Below, piece after piece: positions 23,294 to 32,238 of a stretch of 64,000 bases of DNA. The position numbers and the translations under genes are program-made. Source of the DNA: Pseudomonas sp. RIT-PI-q (GTDB taxonomy: Bacteria > Pseudomonadota > Gammaproteobacteria > Pseudomonadales > Pseudomonadaceae); NCBI RefSeq assembly GCF_001297125.1, contig NZ_LHPC01000051.1:1-64000 (forward strand), read 5' to 3'. Every line of letters begins with the position of its first letter. Positions within the stretch are counted from its first letter, which is position 1. The notes beneath the pieces were generated by a model. It had not been told where the DNA came from. It did no database searches and saw only the letters and a program-made list of their open reading frames with translations.

Positions 23294-25288
23294 TCAGGGC
23301 TCTAGGCGACGTTGCTGGTAAATCCAGTCAACGATATCGCCGTCGGGGGTGTAGCCGCTGACGGTTTCGCGCAGCAGTTGACGGACGCGTGTGTAGTCAT
23401 CCTGTTCAACAGCACTGAGCAGTTCTGTCAGCTTCACCTTGAGCATATCCCAAGGCAAGTGATCCTCATTGGCACTCATTATCATCGGGTGCTGGGTGGC
23501 GGCTACGTTGTCACCGATCAACAGTTCTTCGTAGAGCTTTTCACCAGGACGCAGACCCGTGAACTCAATGGAGATATCGCCTTGCTTGTTTTTTTCCGAC
23601 CGAACACTCAAGCCGGACAGATGAATCATCTTTTCGGCAAGCTCGACAATTTTTACGGGTTCTCCCATGTCCAGCACAAATACATCACCGCCTTGCCCCA
23701 TCGAACCTGCCTGAATCACCAACTGCGCCGCTTCAGGAATTGTCATGAAGTAACGAGTGATCTTTGGATGTGTGACAGTCAATGGTCCGCCGGATTTGAT
23801 CTGCTTATGAAACAACGGAATGACCGAGCCGGACGAACCCAGGACATTACCGAAACGAACCATAGTGAAGCGTGTCTTGTTGACGCGGGAGACGTTGGTC
23901 GTGTCGCCAAACAACACCGGCGCCAACTCTCGACTGAGCGCCTGCAGCGTCAATTCGGCGAGTCTTTTAGTGCTGCCCATTACGTTTGTAGGCCGAACCG
24001 CCTTGTCTGTGGAGATCAACACAAAGTTGGCAACACCCGCTTTCAGCGCTGCCTGAGCGGTATTAAGAGTGCCAATAACATTATTGAGCACGCCTTCCGC
24101 TATATTGTGTTCAACCATTGGCACATGCTTATAGGCCGCGGCGTGATACACCGTGTCCACATGCCAGGTTTTCATGACATCCAGCAGTTTTTCCGGATTA
24201 CGTACTGAACCCAGAATCGGCAAAATACGAACCGATAAGGACTCTCGGGCGATCCGCTGCTCAAGCTCGGAGAAGATACTGTAAAGATTGAACTCGCCAT
24301 GTTCAAACAACAAAAGCGTGGTGGGATGCAACGCTAGAATCTGACGGCACAGTTCGGAGCCGATAGAACCACCAGCCCCCGTGACCAGCACTGACTTACC
24401 CTTGATGCAATGTTCAAGTAAATCACCCTGGGCCGGAACAGCATCACGCCCAAGCAGGTCAGCAATATCCACTTCCTGAATATCGTCGACTTTAACCCGG
24501 CCACTGGCCAGATCCATGAAGCCAGGGACGCTTCGAACATGGAGCGGAAAATCTTCCAGGAAACCTAGAATTTCCCGGCGACGGCCGCGAGTGGCAGAAG
24601 GGATTGCCAGCAAAATTTCCTGCGCGCCTGTCTCATCGATCATCTGTTGGATATGTTTGGGCTTGTAAACCTGCAGCCCGGAAATGACCCGATTGGCGAT
24701 ACTGCTGTCATCGTCTATAAAAGCAACTGGGCGCATGATCCGCCCCATGCGCAACGCAGCAACCAATTGGTTTCCTGCTGCACCAGCACCAAAAATTGCA
24801 ACTTTTGGCAACCCGTCATCCCGGTTGGTGAAAGGCACATGCTGCGCCGCAGCAAACCAGTCACCCAGGAAGTACTGACGCATGGCCAGGCGCAGCCCAC
24901 CTACCATGATCAAGCTTAACCACCAGTAATTGAAAATGATTGAACGGGGGACGACAAACTGGTGGTTGCTATACCAATACACTGCGACACCAAGAATCAG
25001 TGCCGACAAACTAACGGCTTTAATGATTGCGATCAGCGCGTCATTACCAAAGTAGCGCATCACCGCCCGGTACAGTCCAAAGCGCACAAATAAAGGAATG
25101 GCAATGGCCGGTGCTGTCAGGAATAACCAAAAATGCTGAGTGAGAGGATTGATCATTTCGTCCAGGCCTAGACGGACGACAAAGGACATCCACAACGCTA
25201 CCCAGACCAGTACAATATCAGCGATTACTTGCAGGACGCGCTTGCGATGCCGAGGAAGGCTCAGCAAATATGTTCTTATCTTATCCAT
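23294..25288 (-). CDS. wbpM: WbpM-type UDP-GlcNAc 4,6-dehydratase
   Basis: A 664-residue membrane-anchored nucleotide-sugar dehydratase. Four N-terminal membrane helices lie at about 18-120, a first Rossmann-like domain at about 140-280 (GAGAAGNQL), and the catalytic SDR domain from about 300 with TGAGGSIGSEL. The usual YxxxK is MxxxK (VMGSTK), as in the WbpM/FlaA1/PglF group. It makes UDP-4-keto-6-deoxy-GlcNAc, the precursor of QuiNAc, bacillosamine and related sugars. The ATG at 25288 is chosen over an in-frame TTG three codons upstream. In Pseudomonas it marks one end of the O-antigen locus. Confidence 0.95.
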   Translation of the reverse strand: MDKIRTYLLSLPRHRKRVLQVIADIVLVWVALWMSFVVRLGLDEMINPLTQHFWLFLTAPAIAIPLFVRFGLYRAVMRYFGNDALIAIIKAVSLSALILGVAVYWYSNHQFVVPRSIIFNYWWLSLIMVGGLRLAMRQYFLGDWFAAAQHVPFTNRDDGLPKVAIFGAGAAGNQLVAALRMGRIMRPVAFIDDDSSIANRVISGLQVYKPKHIQQMIDETGAQEILLAIPSATRGRRREILGFLEDFPLHVRSVPGFMDLASGRVKVDDIQEVDIADLLGRDAVPAQGDLLEHCIKGKSVLVTGAGGSIGSELCRQILALHPTTLLLFEHGEFNLYSIFSELEQRIARESLSVRILPILGSVRNPEKLLDVMKTWHVDTVYHAAAYKHVPMVEHNIAEGVLNNVIGTLNTAQAALKAGVANFVLISTDKAVRPTNVMGSTKRLAELTLQALSRELAPVLFGDTTNVSRVNKTRFTMVRFGNVLGSSGSVIPLFHKQIKSGGPLTVTHPKITRYFMTIPEAAQLVIQAGSMGQGGDVFVLDMGEPVKIVELAEKMIHLSGLSVRSEKNKQGDISIEFTGLRPGEKLYEELLIGDNVAATQHPMIMSANEDHLPWDMLKVKLTELLSAVEQDDYTRVRQLLRETVSGYTPDGDIVDWIYQQRRLEP

Positions 25289-25770
25289 AACCCTCAATCA
25301 CCTTTTGCAACATTTAAACAGCACGCGCTTGAATGTAATAGTTGTACTCGCTAATTTTTTTCCTGTTCCGTTGCCTGGAAATCTGAAAGCAAGAATCAGT
25401 AGTGGAATATAGGCCAGGATCACACGATTCATGCCCTAGAGACCGAGCCCCTCCCACAAAAATACCCGGGGCGGCCTAGGCTGCCTGAAGCGAAAATACG
25501 CCGGATATCATACCTAGAAAACCGCTTCCTGCGCCTCCCAAAACATGCCTATTCAACCAAGATCAAAGTGAATGCGAAATAGTTTGAGGGCGGTGACACG
25601 ATGAGAAAGCTGAGCACAATGTGATCTTCGTGCGAGGGGAATATTCATCGGGCTGCGAGCATGAGGCTCGCGACAAGGGTCATCAGAAAGCACCCAGGGA
25701 AACGCACGCAAGCTGCAGGGGTGAGCAAATAACACCCCCGCGATTTGCAGATGGCCGAGAGCAAACGACC
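25289..25770. other. Gap of about 480 bases between the aminotransferase gene and wbpM
   Basis: No convincing gene is visible. Two small hairpins occur: GCGAGC/GCTCGC at 25655-25671 and GGGGTG/CACCCC at 25718-25738. Neither has a T-run. The gap may hold a separate wbpM promoter or the remains of a lost gene. Confidence 0.4.
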
Positions 25771-26949
25771 TTATGCTTTAAGTGCCTGGCGCATAACGCT
25801 TCCGATCACTTCACAGGTCTTGTCAATTTCAGCCTCGGTCAGCGTCGGGTGTACAAGGAACATCAGGCTCGTCTCACCCAATTCCTTCGCGACAGGCATT
25901 CGAGCCTCAGGTCGCCAGCCTGTATCGTCAAAAGCCTTCTCGAGGTACACCTCAGAGCAAGAACCAGAGAAACATGGAACACCAAGCGCTGCGATTTCGT
26001 TGAGGATGCGATCGCGACTCCAGTCAGTCTTCAACAACTGCGGCTCGACAAACACATAGCACTTATAAGCGGCGTGAGTGCAATGGGTAGGAACGACAGG
26101 AACACGCAGCCCCTTGAGCTCACGAGCGCATGACCAAATGCGTTCTGCAAAAGAGATACGTCGTGCTTGCCACTCGGGCATGCGACGCAACTGGATCCGG
26201 CCTATAACTGCCTGCATCTCAAGCATGCGCCAGTTCGTCCCGAAACTTTCATGCAACCAACGGAAACCTGGTGGGTGCTCACGCTCATAGATCGCCTCCC
26301 AACTCTTGCCATGGTCCTTGAACGACCACATTTTCAGCCAAAGGCTTCGATCATTGGTTGTGACCATGCCACCTTCGCCACCTGTAGTCATGATCTTGTC
26401 CTGGCAGAACGACCATGCCCCTATATGACCGATAGAGCCTACTGGACGGCCTTTGTATTTCGCTCCGTGCGCCTGGGCGCAATCCTCGATCACCTTGAAG
26501 CCATGCGAGGCAGCCAGCTCCATGATTGGGTCCATGTCACATGGCCATCCTGCGAGATGTACACAGATCACAGCACGAGTGCGAGGCGTTAGCACCGACT
26601 GGATGGTTTGTGCGGTGAAATTCTGAGTATCGCGGTCCACCTCGGCAAATACCGGAGTAGCCCCCGCATTGACAATACTGGAAACCGAGGCGAGGAAAGT
26701 GCGAGGTGTGACGACAACTTCGTCTCCCGGTCCGATTCCCAAGGCAACTAGCGCTAGATCGAGTGCAACCGTGCCATTTGCCACCGCAACGGCATATTCA
26801 GTGCCTGTCCATGCAGCGAACTCTTTCTCAAACTCACGACATTCCTGTCCCGTCCAATAGTTGACTTTATTGGAAAGCACTACATCGCGAACAGCATTGG
26901 CCTCTTCCTCAGTGAACGAAGGCCAAGGAGAAAACGGGGTATTCAGCAC
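25771..26949 (-). CDS. DegT/DnrJ/EryC1/StrS sugar aminotransferase
   Basis: A 392-residue PLP-dependent aminotransferase acting on nucleotide-linked keto-sugars. The PLP-binding Lys is K185 in SFCQDKIMTTGGEGG, the Asp that holds the pyridine nitrogen is in IEDCAQAHGA, and the family C-terminal HPTLTE motif is present. With WbpM upstream in the pathway, it most likely converts UDP-4-keto-6-deoxy-GlcNAc to the 4-amino sugar, as PglE does. The start is a GTG at 26949. It follows the acetyltransferase gene by 84 bases. Confidence 0.9.
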   Translation of the reverse strand: MLNTPFSPWPSFTEEEANAVRDVVLSNKVNYWTGQECREFEKEFAAWTGTEYAVAVANGTVALDLALVALGIGPGDEVVVTPRTFLASVSSIVNAGATPVFAEVDRDTQNFTAQTIQSVLTPRTRAVICVHLAGWPCDMDPIMELAASHGFKVIEDCAQAHGAKYKGRPVGSIGHIGAWSFCQDKIMTTGGEGGMVTTNDRSLWLKMWSFKDHGKSWEAIYEREHPPGFRWLHESFGTNWRMLEMQAVIGRIQLRRMPEWQARRISFAERIWSCARELKGLRVPVVPTHCTHAAYKCYVFVEPQLLKTDWSRDRILNEIAALGVPCFSGSCSEVYLEKAFDDTGWRPEARMPVAKELGETSLMFLVHPTLTEAEIDKTCEVIGSVMRQALKA

Positions 26950-27033
26950 GGTTTTTACCTGTCATCCAAAATTAAAAAGAAGCGCCGATTATTCAACTAA
27001 ACATCCGGCCACCTAATCCCTACCGTTAGAAAC

Positions 27034-27660
27034 TCAGGATCTGTCAATCACTCGAGCAGGCACCCCAGTCACCGTCATATTATCAGAGATATCGCAGACC
27101 ACTGCGGCACCTGCCCCAACGATCACGTTGGAACCAATCTTAAGCACCTGCCGAATACTGGCGCCGATACCAATCCAACTTTCGTCGCCTACGCTAATGG
27201 CTCCTGCCAGCCTGGCCCCTGGACTGATATGCACACAAGCGCCAACTATGCAGTCGTGATCGACACTACAGCCAGTGTTCAAGATTGATCCTTCGCCAAC
27301 CGAGGCGTACGCATTAACCACTGCAGACCCAAAAATCACCGTTCCGGGTCCAATCGTAGCGTACCGGCTCACGATCGAAGCCGGATGTACGAGGACAGGC
27401 AGTTGGGCACCAACAGCTTTCAGCTGATCAATTTTGGTTCGACGGACACTATTGTTGCCAATAGCAACCAGGACACCATCGAATTCCCGCGCACGCTTGA
27501 GCAAATCGTTAGTGGTGCCCACCACCGGCCATACTCCGTTGGATGCCACTTGAGGCCAGGCATCATCAAAAAACTCGATTGTCTGCCAGCCGCAACACTC
27601 AGCTGTATCCGCCACTACCTTGCCATGACCGCTGGCACCGAGAATCGCGAGCCTCTTCAT
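27034..27660 (-). CDS. Sugar N- or O-acetyltransferase, NeuD/PglD family
   Basis: A 208-residue enzyme with an N-terminal Rossmann-like UDP-sugar-binding half (LAILGASGHGKVVADTA) and a left-handed beta-helix of hexapeptide repeats from about 90 to 195. H135 in CSVDHDC aligns by eye with the catalytic His of PglD. Together with the aminotransferase and WbpM it would complete UDP-di-N-acetylbacillosamine or a close relative. It overlaps the phosphoglycosyl transferase gene by 4 bases (ATGA), so the two are translationally coupled. The acyl group could differ from acetyl. Confidence 0.88.
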   Translation of the reverse strand: MKRLAILGASGHGKVVADTAECCGWQTIEFFDDAWPQVASNGVWPVVGTTNDLLKRAREFDGVLVAIGNNSVRRTKIDQLKAVGAQLPVLVHPASIVSRYATIGPGTVIFGSAVVNAYASVGEGSILNTGCSVDHDCIVGACVHISPGARLAGAISVGDESWIGIGASIRQVLKIGSNVIVGAGAAVVCDISDNMTVTGVPARVIDRS

Positions 27661-28253
27661 TTTTTCGTCCCGGTGAACTTACTCATCGTTACTTCACCTT
27701 CGGCACTGATACCGTCCCTGATCAAAACCTTTTTGATAGTGAGGAAGATGATCTTCAGGTCGAGCCACAGAGATTGGTGGTCTACATACCAGACATCGAG
27801 CTTGAATTTTTCTTCCCAGGACAACGCGTTCCGACCATTGATCTGGGCCCACCCCGTGACACCGGGTCGCGCCTGGTGCCGGCGCATCTGCGTTTCATCA
27901 TACAAAGGCAGATATTCCATCAACAGGGGACGAGGCCCCACCAAGCTCATATCACCTTTGATTACGTTCCACAATTCAGGTAACTCATCCAGGCTGCTGG
28001 AGCGAAGGAAATGGCCAAATGGTGTCATTCGCTCGGAGTCGGGTAACGGGCTACCATTGGCGTCCAATGCATCACGCATAGTACGAAACTTGATCATCTC
28101 GAAGGGTTTGCCATCCAGACCCGGCCTGGTCTGACGGAACAAAACCGGTGATCCCAAGCGCTTGCGTATCAGGAAGGCGACTACCGCGATCACAGGAGAC
28201 AAGACGATCAATCCTGCTGCGGCGGCAACAATATCGAAAAGGCGTTTTGACAT
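27657..28253 (-). CDS. Small phosphoglycosyl transferase (PglC-like initiating sugar transferase)
   Basis: A 198-residue monotopic phosphoglycosyl transferase that moves a sugar-1-phosphate from a UDP-sugar to undecaprenyl phosphate, starting the O-unit. It has one N-terminal re-entrant hydrophobic helix (about 12-30), KFRTMR, the catalytic Asp-Glu pair in SSLDELPELWNV, and GDMSLVGPRPLL. It lacks the extra domains of WcaJ/WbaP, matching the PglC size. AAGGA lies 8 bases before the ATG at 28253. Linkage to a PglD-like and a PglE-like gene suggests a bacillosamine-type substrate. Confidence 0.92.
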   Translation of the reverse strand: MSKRLFDIVAAAAGLIVLSPVIAVVAFLIRKRLGSPVLFRQTRPGLDGKPFEMIKFRTMRDALDANGSPLPDSERMTPFGHFLRSSSLDELPELWNVIKGDMSLVGPRPLLMEYLPLYDETQMRRHQARPGVTGWAQINGRNALSWEEKFKLDVWYVDHQSLWLDLKIIFLTIKKVLIRDGISAEGEVTMSKFTGTKK

Positions 28254-28308
28254 CAGACGTCCTTGAAAAGTTAGATTATCGTCGAGACATAAAACAGAGC
28301 ATCGAAGA

Positions 28309-29529
28309 TTATTTGGACAACCGCTTAAAATGCTCGCCAAATCGCGCGGCACCAACAGACAGGGAGAGCTTTTGGCGATAGTAGGCCTGCCCACTGTCCG
28401 CCATTCGATTACGCTCCTCCACCGGGATCTGCATTAATGCCAAGATGGCATCCGCAAGCGCCCGCGGATTGTCTGACTCACTGACGACACCGCAACCTGC
28501 GTCGCGCACAAGGTCTGCGGCATCGCCGTCTACCGCCATCAAGATCGGCTTTCCCGCGGCCATGTAAGCCTGAGTTTTAGAGGGGATCGTGATGGTGAAC
28601 AACGGATCTTTTTTCAAATGCACCAGTAGGGCGTCGGCGCTCGATAGGTAAACACCTACTTCCCCCATAGGAACGGCAGGAAGAAAAAACACATTGTCCA
28701 ACTGGGTACTTTTTGCCAATGCCTGCAGCCTTGAAACCTCCACTCCCCCACCGAGGAAAATCAACGCTACCTGATTTGTTTGTTCCTGAAGCAACTGCGC
28801 AGCCTCAATGACGGTCTCCAGCGACTGCGCCTTGCCCATGTTTCCGGCAAACAAAATTCGAAACTTCGATGCGTCTGGAAAATGTGCAGGCAGGTGGGTA
28901 GACGTGGCACGAACCATATCTTCGGCGCACCAGTTGTATATCACATCGATTTTATTCGACGGCACCCCACGCTCAATCAATAGGCGCTTGAACCCAGGCG
29001 ACAGCACCACCAACTGATCAACATGACGGTATACCCAATTGCAGACACTTGAGACAACTTTCAAGAGTTTCTGGTTGGAAAACATCCCTGTCGCCTGAAG
29101 TGTGTCAGGCCACATATCCTGGATGTCGTAAACAACCGGAACTCGCCGAAAAAAACGTATAAACGCGGCGGCGATGCCCACAGTCAAAGGCGGATGATAG
29201 GCATAAATCACATCCGGTTTTTTTGCACCGAAAAGACCATAAAACAAAGTACTGGCCGCGAAGCTGGCGTAGTTGATCAATCGTCCAACACCACTCTGTC
29301 CATGACTTGGATAGAGTGGGAGACGCGTAATCTTCACACCGTCGATGACCTCACGCTGCAAAGGCCTGATTTTATAGCCCGCATACACCTTCCCGCCCGG
29401 GTAATTGGGAAACCCTGTAACGACCTCGACCTCAAACCCTTGCGCAACCAACTCTCGCGCAAAAACCAGGCCTTTAAAAGTAGGTTCGGGATCAAACCAC
29501 TGTGTCAGCAATAGCACACGTATAGCCAT
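28309..29529 (-). CDS. GT4-family glycosyltransferase, WbuB-like
   Basis: A 406-residue GT-B glycosyltransferase. The N-terminal half (LLTQWFDPEPTFKG, FPNYPGGKVY, VVYDIQDMWPDTL) resembles WbuB-type enzymes found after L-FucNAc cassettes, and the C-terminal half has the nucleotide-sugar motif AYMAAGKPILMAV. Its place directly after the FucNAc genes supports transfer of L-FucNAc to the lipid-linked first sugar. This is inference from synteny. It acts at the cytoplasmic face of the inner membrane. Confidence 0.88.
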   Translation of the reverse strand: MAIRVLLLTQWFDPEPTFKGLVFARELVAQGFEVEVVTGFPNYPGGKVYAGYKIRPLQREVIDGVKITRLPLYPSHGQSGVGRLINYASFAASTLFYGLFGAKKPDVIYAYHPPLTVGIAAAFIRFFRRVPVVYDIQDMWPDTLQATGMFSNQKLLKVVSSVCNWVYRHVDQLVVLSPGFKRLLIERGVPSNKIDVIYNWCAEDMVRATSTHLPAHFPDASKFRILFAGNMGKAQSLETVIEAAQLLQEQTNQVALIFLGGGVEVSRLQALAKSTQLDNVFFLPAVPMGEVGVYLSSADALLVHLKKDPLFTITIPSKTQAYMAAGKPILMAVDGDAADLVRDAGCGVVSESDNPRALADAILALMQIPVEERNRMADSGQAYYRQKLSLSVGAARFGEHFKRLSK

Positions 29530-29534
29530 TCGTG

Positions 29535-30665
29535 TCAGTACCTTCTCCAGACGGTACGCATGACATAATCACGATAGCTATGGATGATCCTGACAACTTT
29601 TTCAGAAACGTTAGGCATGCTGTAGTCCGCTACAAGACGCAGGCTGCGAACATCATCTCGCCCTTGGCTCTCAAGCAATTGAAGCGCTTGCAAGACCCGT
29701 TCAACTTCCAAGCCAACCATCATGACAGCTGCCTCCTCCATACCTTCCGGACGCTCATGAGCTTCTCGCAAGTTCAAAGCAGGGAAGTTAAGGATTGAAG
29801 ACTCTTCATTGATAGTGCCGCTATCGGACAACGCTGCCTTCGAAGACAGCTGCAACTTGTTATAGTCCTTAAAGCCCAGCGGTTTGAGCAACCGAACATT
29901 GGGGTGGAAAATGATACCTAATGCATCTACTCGCTTTTGGGTGCGCGGGTGAGTAGAAACAATCACCGGGAGGTCATAGTTTTTTGCTACAGCGTTGAGC
30001 ACATCTACTAATTTTAGAAAGTTGTCATCCGAATCAATGTTTTCTTCCCGATGCGCACTTACAATGAAAAATTGACCAACTTGTAAACCCAAACGATCTA
30101 ATACATCCGAAGCATCAATGCCTTCACGATAGTAGTTAAGCACTTCAAACATCGGGCTACCCGTCTTAACAACCATGTCCGGTGCGAGCCCTTCACGCAG
30201 CAGATAGTCGCGGGCTATAGTGCTGTAGGTCAAATTGATATCCGCTGTATGGTCTACAATACGACGGTTTATTTCCTCGGGCACCCGCATATCAAAGCAT
30301 CGGTTACCGGCTTCCATGTGAAATGTTGGTATCTTGCGTCGCTTCGCGGGAATAACCGCCATGCAGCTGTTCGTATCACCCAAGACCAGCAACGCTTCCG
30401 GTGCCACTTCAGCAAGCACCCGATCAACCGAAATTATGACGTTACCGATGGTTTCCGCTCCCGATGCACCGGCAGCGTTCAAGAAATGATCAGGCTTACG
30501 AATGCCTAGATCCTGAAAAAAGATCTCATTCAGTTCATAATCGTAATTCTGCCCCGTATGCACCAGGATATGGTCGCAATGCTTGTCCAGCGCGGCCATC
30601 ACGCGTGATAAACGTATGATTTCCGGACGGGTTCCTACTACGGTTACGACTTTCAGTTTTTTCAT
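29535..30665 (-). CDS. wbjD: UDP-L-FucNAc pathway 2-epimerase (WbjD/CapG type)
   Basis: A 376-residue enzyme of the non-hydrolysing UDP-GlcNAc 2-epimerase family. Visible motifs are VGTRPEIIRLSRV at the N-terminus, VHTGQNYDYELNE, HMEAGNRCFDMRVPEE, and SDSGTINEES near the C-terminus. Beside WbjB- and WbjC-type genes it is expected to make UDP-L-FucNAc by C2 epimerisation. The start is the ATG at 30665. A 451-base gap separates it from the upstream wbjC. Confidence 0.92.
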   Translation of the reverse strand: MKKLKVVTVVGTRPEIIRLSRVMAALDKHCDHILVHTGQNYDYELNEIFFQDLGIRKPDHFLNAAGASGAETIGNVIISVDRVLAEVAPEALLVLGDTNSCMAVIPAKRRKIPTFHMEAGNRCFDMRVPEEINRRIVDHTADINLTYSTIARDYLLREGLAPDMVVKTGSPMFEVLNYYREGIDASDVLDRLGLQVGQFFIVSAHREENIDSDDNFLKLVDVLNAVAKNYDLPVIVSTHPRTQKRVDALGIIFHPNVRLLKPLGFKDYNKLQLSSKAALSDSGTINEESSILNFPALNLREAHERPEGMEEAAVMMVGLEVERVLQALQLLESQGRDDVRSLRLVADYSMPNVSEKVVRIIHSYRDYVMRTVWRRY

Positions 30666-31116
30666 TTTTAAACGTCACATTTTAATAAGTGATAAAAACG
30701 ATCGACAATTCTAATCTGCAACCGCCCCCAACGCTATCGATCAGCAGACTCAGGGTCAGATCCAAGTCATCAGTCGACGAGTGGCCTCTGTAGCTACACC
30801 ACGACCACGTTGGGCTGCCAGGTTGCTGGCCGCTAGGCACATGACCCTGTCCAGGGTCCTGATTTCACCCAATTTGCCTGGTCGCGCCCTCATCCCAACG
30901 TACTAAAAATACAAATCTACCCCCAAAGCAGCGAAACTATCCACGTGCTCGGGGAGCCGCCGATTACTTGAATAAAAATAGTAGCCAAATGCTGGTAAAG
31001 CACTAAACCACATTCCATATCAACAACTAGAATGATATGGAGTTTAGATTTTGGACAGCGGATACAAACATAACGAAGCTCTGCCCCACTAGAAAGTTGA
31101 GCAGAGCATTCGATTT
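30666..31116. other. Gap of about 450 bases inside the O-antigen locus with inverted repeats
   Basis: No full gene is seen. The gap holds an 8-base inverted repeat (CCATATCA/TGATATGG, 31015-31040), a 7-base one (GACCCTG/CAGGGTC, 30843-30858), and a GC-rich 45-codon minus-strand reading frame (30756-30893) of no recognised family. The composition changes from GC-rich on the left to AT-rich on the right, suggesting debris of a recombination or mobile-element event. Confidence 0.45.
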
Positions 31117-32235
31117 TTACGCTTCTGTACCCACCGGTCGCGCATAGGTATCAGGGGCTTCACGATCAAAAATCTCATTAGCCCAAAGCATAACGATCAT
31201 TTCTTCCGTGCCAGTATTTGTGATGTCGTGAGTCCAACCTGGGACAGTTTCGACAATCTCTGGTTTTTCTCCAGACGTAAATAACTCGTAAAATTCTCCT
31301 GAAACAATATGACGGAATCTAAAGCATGCAACTCCTTTGATCACAAGGAATTTTTCCGTCTTCGAGTGGTGATAATGCCCCCCTCGAGTAATACCAGGGT
31401 GAGCCGTGAAATATGAGAACTGACCGGAATCCCGGGTCTTCAGCATCTCCACGAAAACACCACGCGGATCACCATACTTCGGAACATCATAAGTGAAACT
31501 TTCAGGCGGCAGATAACTCAGGTAGGTGGAATACAGAGCCCTGACCAAACCCGTACCCACCGGCTCGGTGATCATAGTCTTGCGGCTTTCACGGAAAGCG
31601 CAAAGCTGGTCAGCGAGTTCGCCCACCGCGATGCTGTACTGAGGCTCGACGCTGACAAACGGCTCGCCCGAAATTTTCCCATCCATAACAGCGATGAAGT
31701 GAGCAACCACATCGTCGATGTAAACGAGATTAATACGCGCCTGCGGATCGTTGATCTGGATCGGAAGATCCCGGGCAATGTTGTTGCAAAAGGTCGCCAC
31801 CGCCGAGTTGTAGTTCGGCCGTGCCCACTTACCGAAAACATTGGGTAAGCGGAACAAGTGAACGGCAGATCCATTAGCGGACTTTAGATCAAGCAACAGT
31901 TGTTCGGCGCCACGCTTGCTGCTGCCGTAAGGATTTTCCAACTCGGCCTGAGTAGAGGACGTATACAACACGGGCACTTGCCGTCCGCTCTCGCTGATTG
32001 CTTCGCACAGCGCGCGGGTCAGGTCGGTATTACCGGTATGGAATTCCTGTGGATCCTGAGGGCGATTGACGCCCGCCAAATGGAAAATGAAATCCACCTG
32101 CGCAACCAGCCCAGACAAGCTCTTCAGCGAATGCTCTCGGGTAAACCGCAACACTTCGACATCGGCTCTCTCGTCCAAATGTGCGATGAGATTCTGGCCG
32201 ACAAAGCCATTGGCACCTGTAATCAGAACCTTCAT
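31117..32235 (-). CDS. wbjC: WbjC/CapF bifunctional reductase (SDR plus cupin)
   Basis: A 372-residue enzyme of the UDP-L-FucNAc pathway. The N-terminal SDR half has TGANGFVGQNL (residues 6-16) and the catalytic YGSSK. The C-terminal half (from about 245) is a cupin with metal-binding His residues (GGHYHHSKTEKFLVIKG). This two-domain layout is specific to CapF/WbjC/FnlB, which epimerise and reduce the keto intermediate. It follows wbjB by 3 bases. Confidence 0.94.
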   Translation of the reverse strand: MKVLITGANGFVGQNLIAHLDERADVEVLRFTREHSLKSLSGLVAQVDFIFHLAGVNRPQDPQEFHTGNTDLTRALCEAISESGRQVPVLYTSSTQAELENPYGSSKRGAEQLLLDLKSANGSAVHLFRLPNVFGKWARPNYNSAVATFCNNIARDLPIQINDPQARINLVYIDDVVAHFIAVMDGKISGEPFVSVEPQYSIAVGELADQLCAFRESRKTMITEPVGTGLVRALYSTYLSYLPPESFTYDVPKYGDPRGVFVEMLKTRDSGQFSYFTAHPGITRGGHYHHSKTEKFLVIKGVACFRFRHIVSGEFYELFTSGEKPEIVETVPGWTHDITNTGTEEMIVMLWANEIFDREAPDTYARPVGTEA

Positions 32236-32238
32236 GTT

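Noticed and set aside
25553..25735. 60-codon minus-strand frame before wbpM
   Set aside because: No ribosome-binding site, no domain, and it overlaps the hairpins.
30756..30893. 45-codon minus-strand frame in the wbjC-wbjD gap as a real gene
   Set aside because: No clear ribosome-binding site and no recognised family; kept only as part of the gap description.
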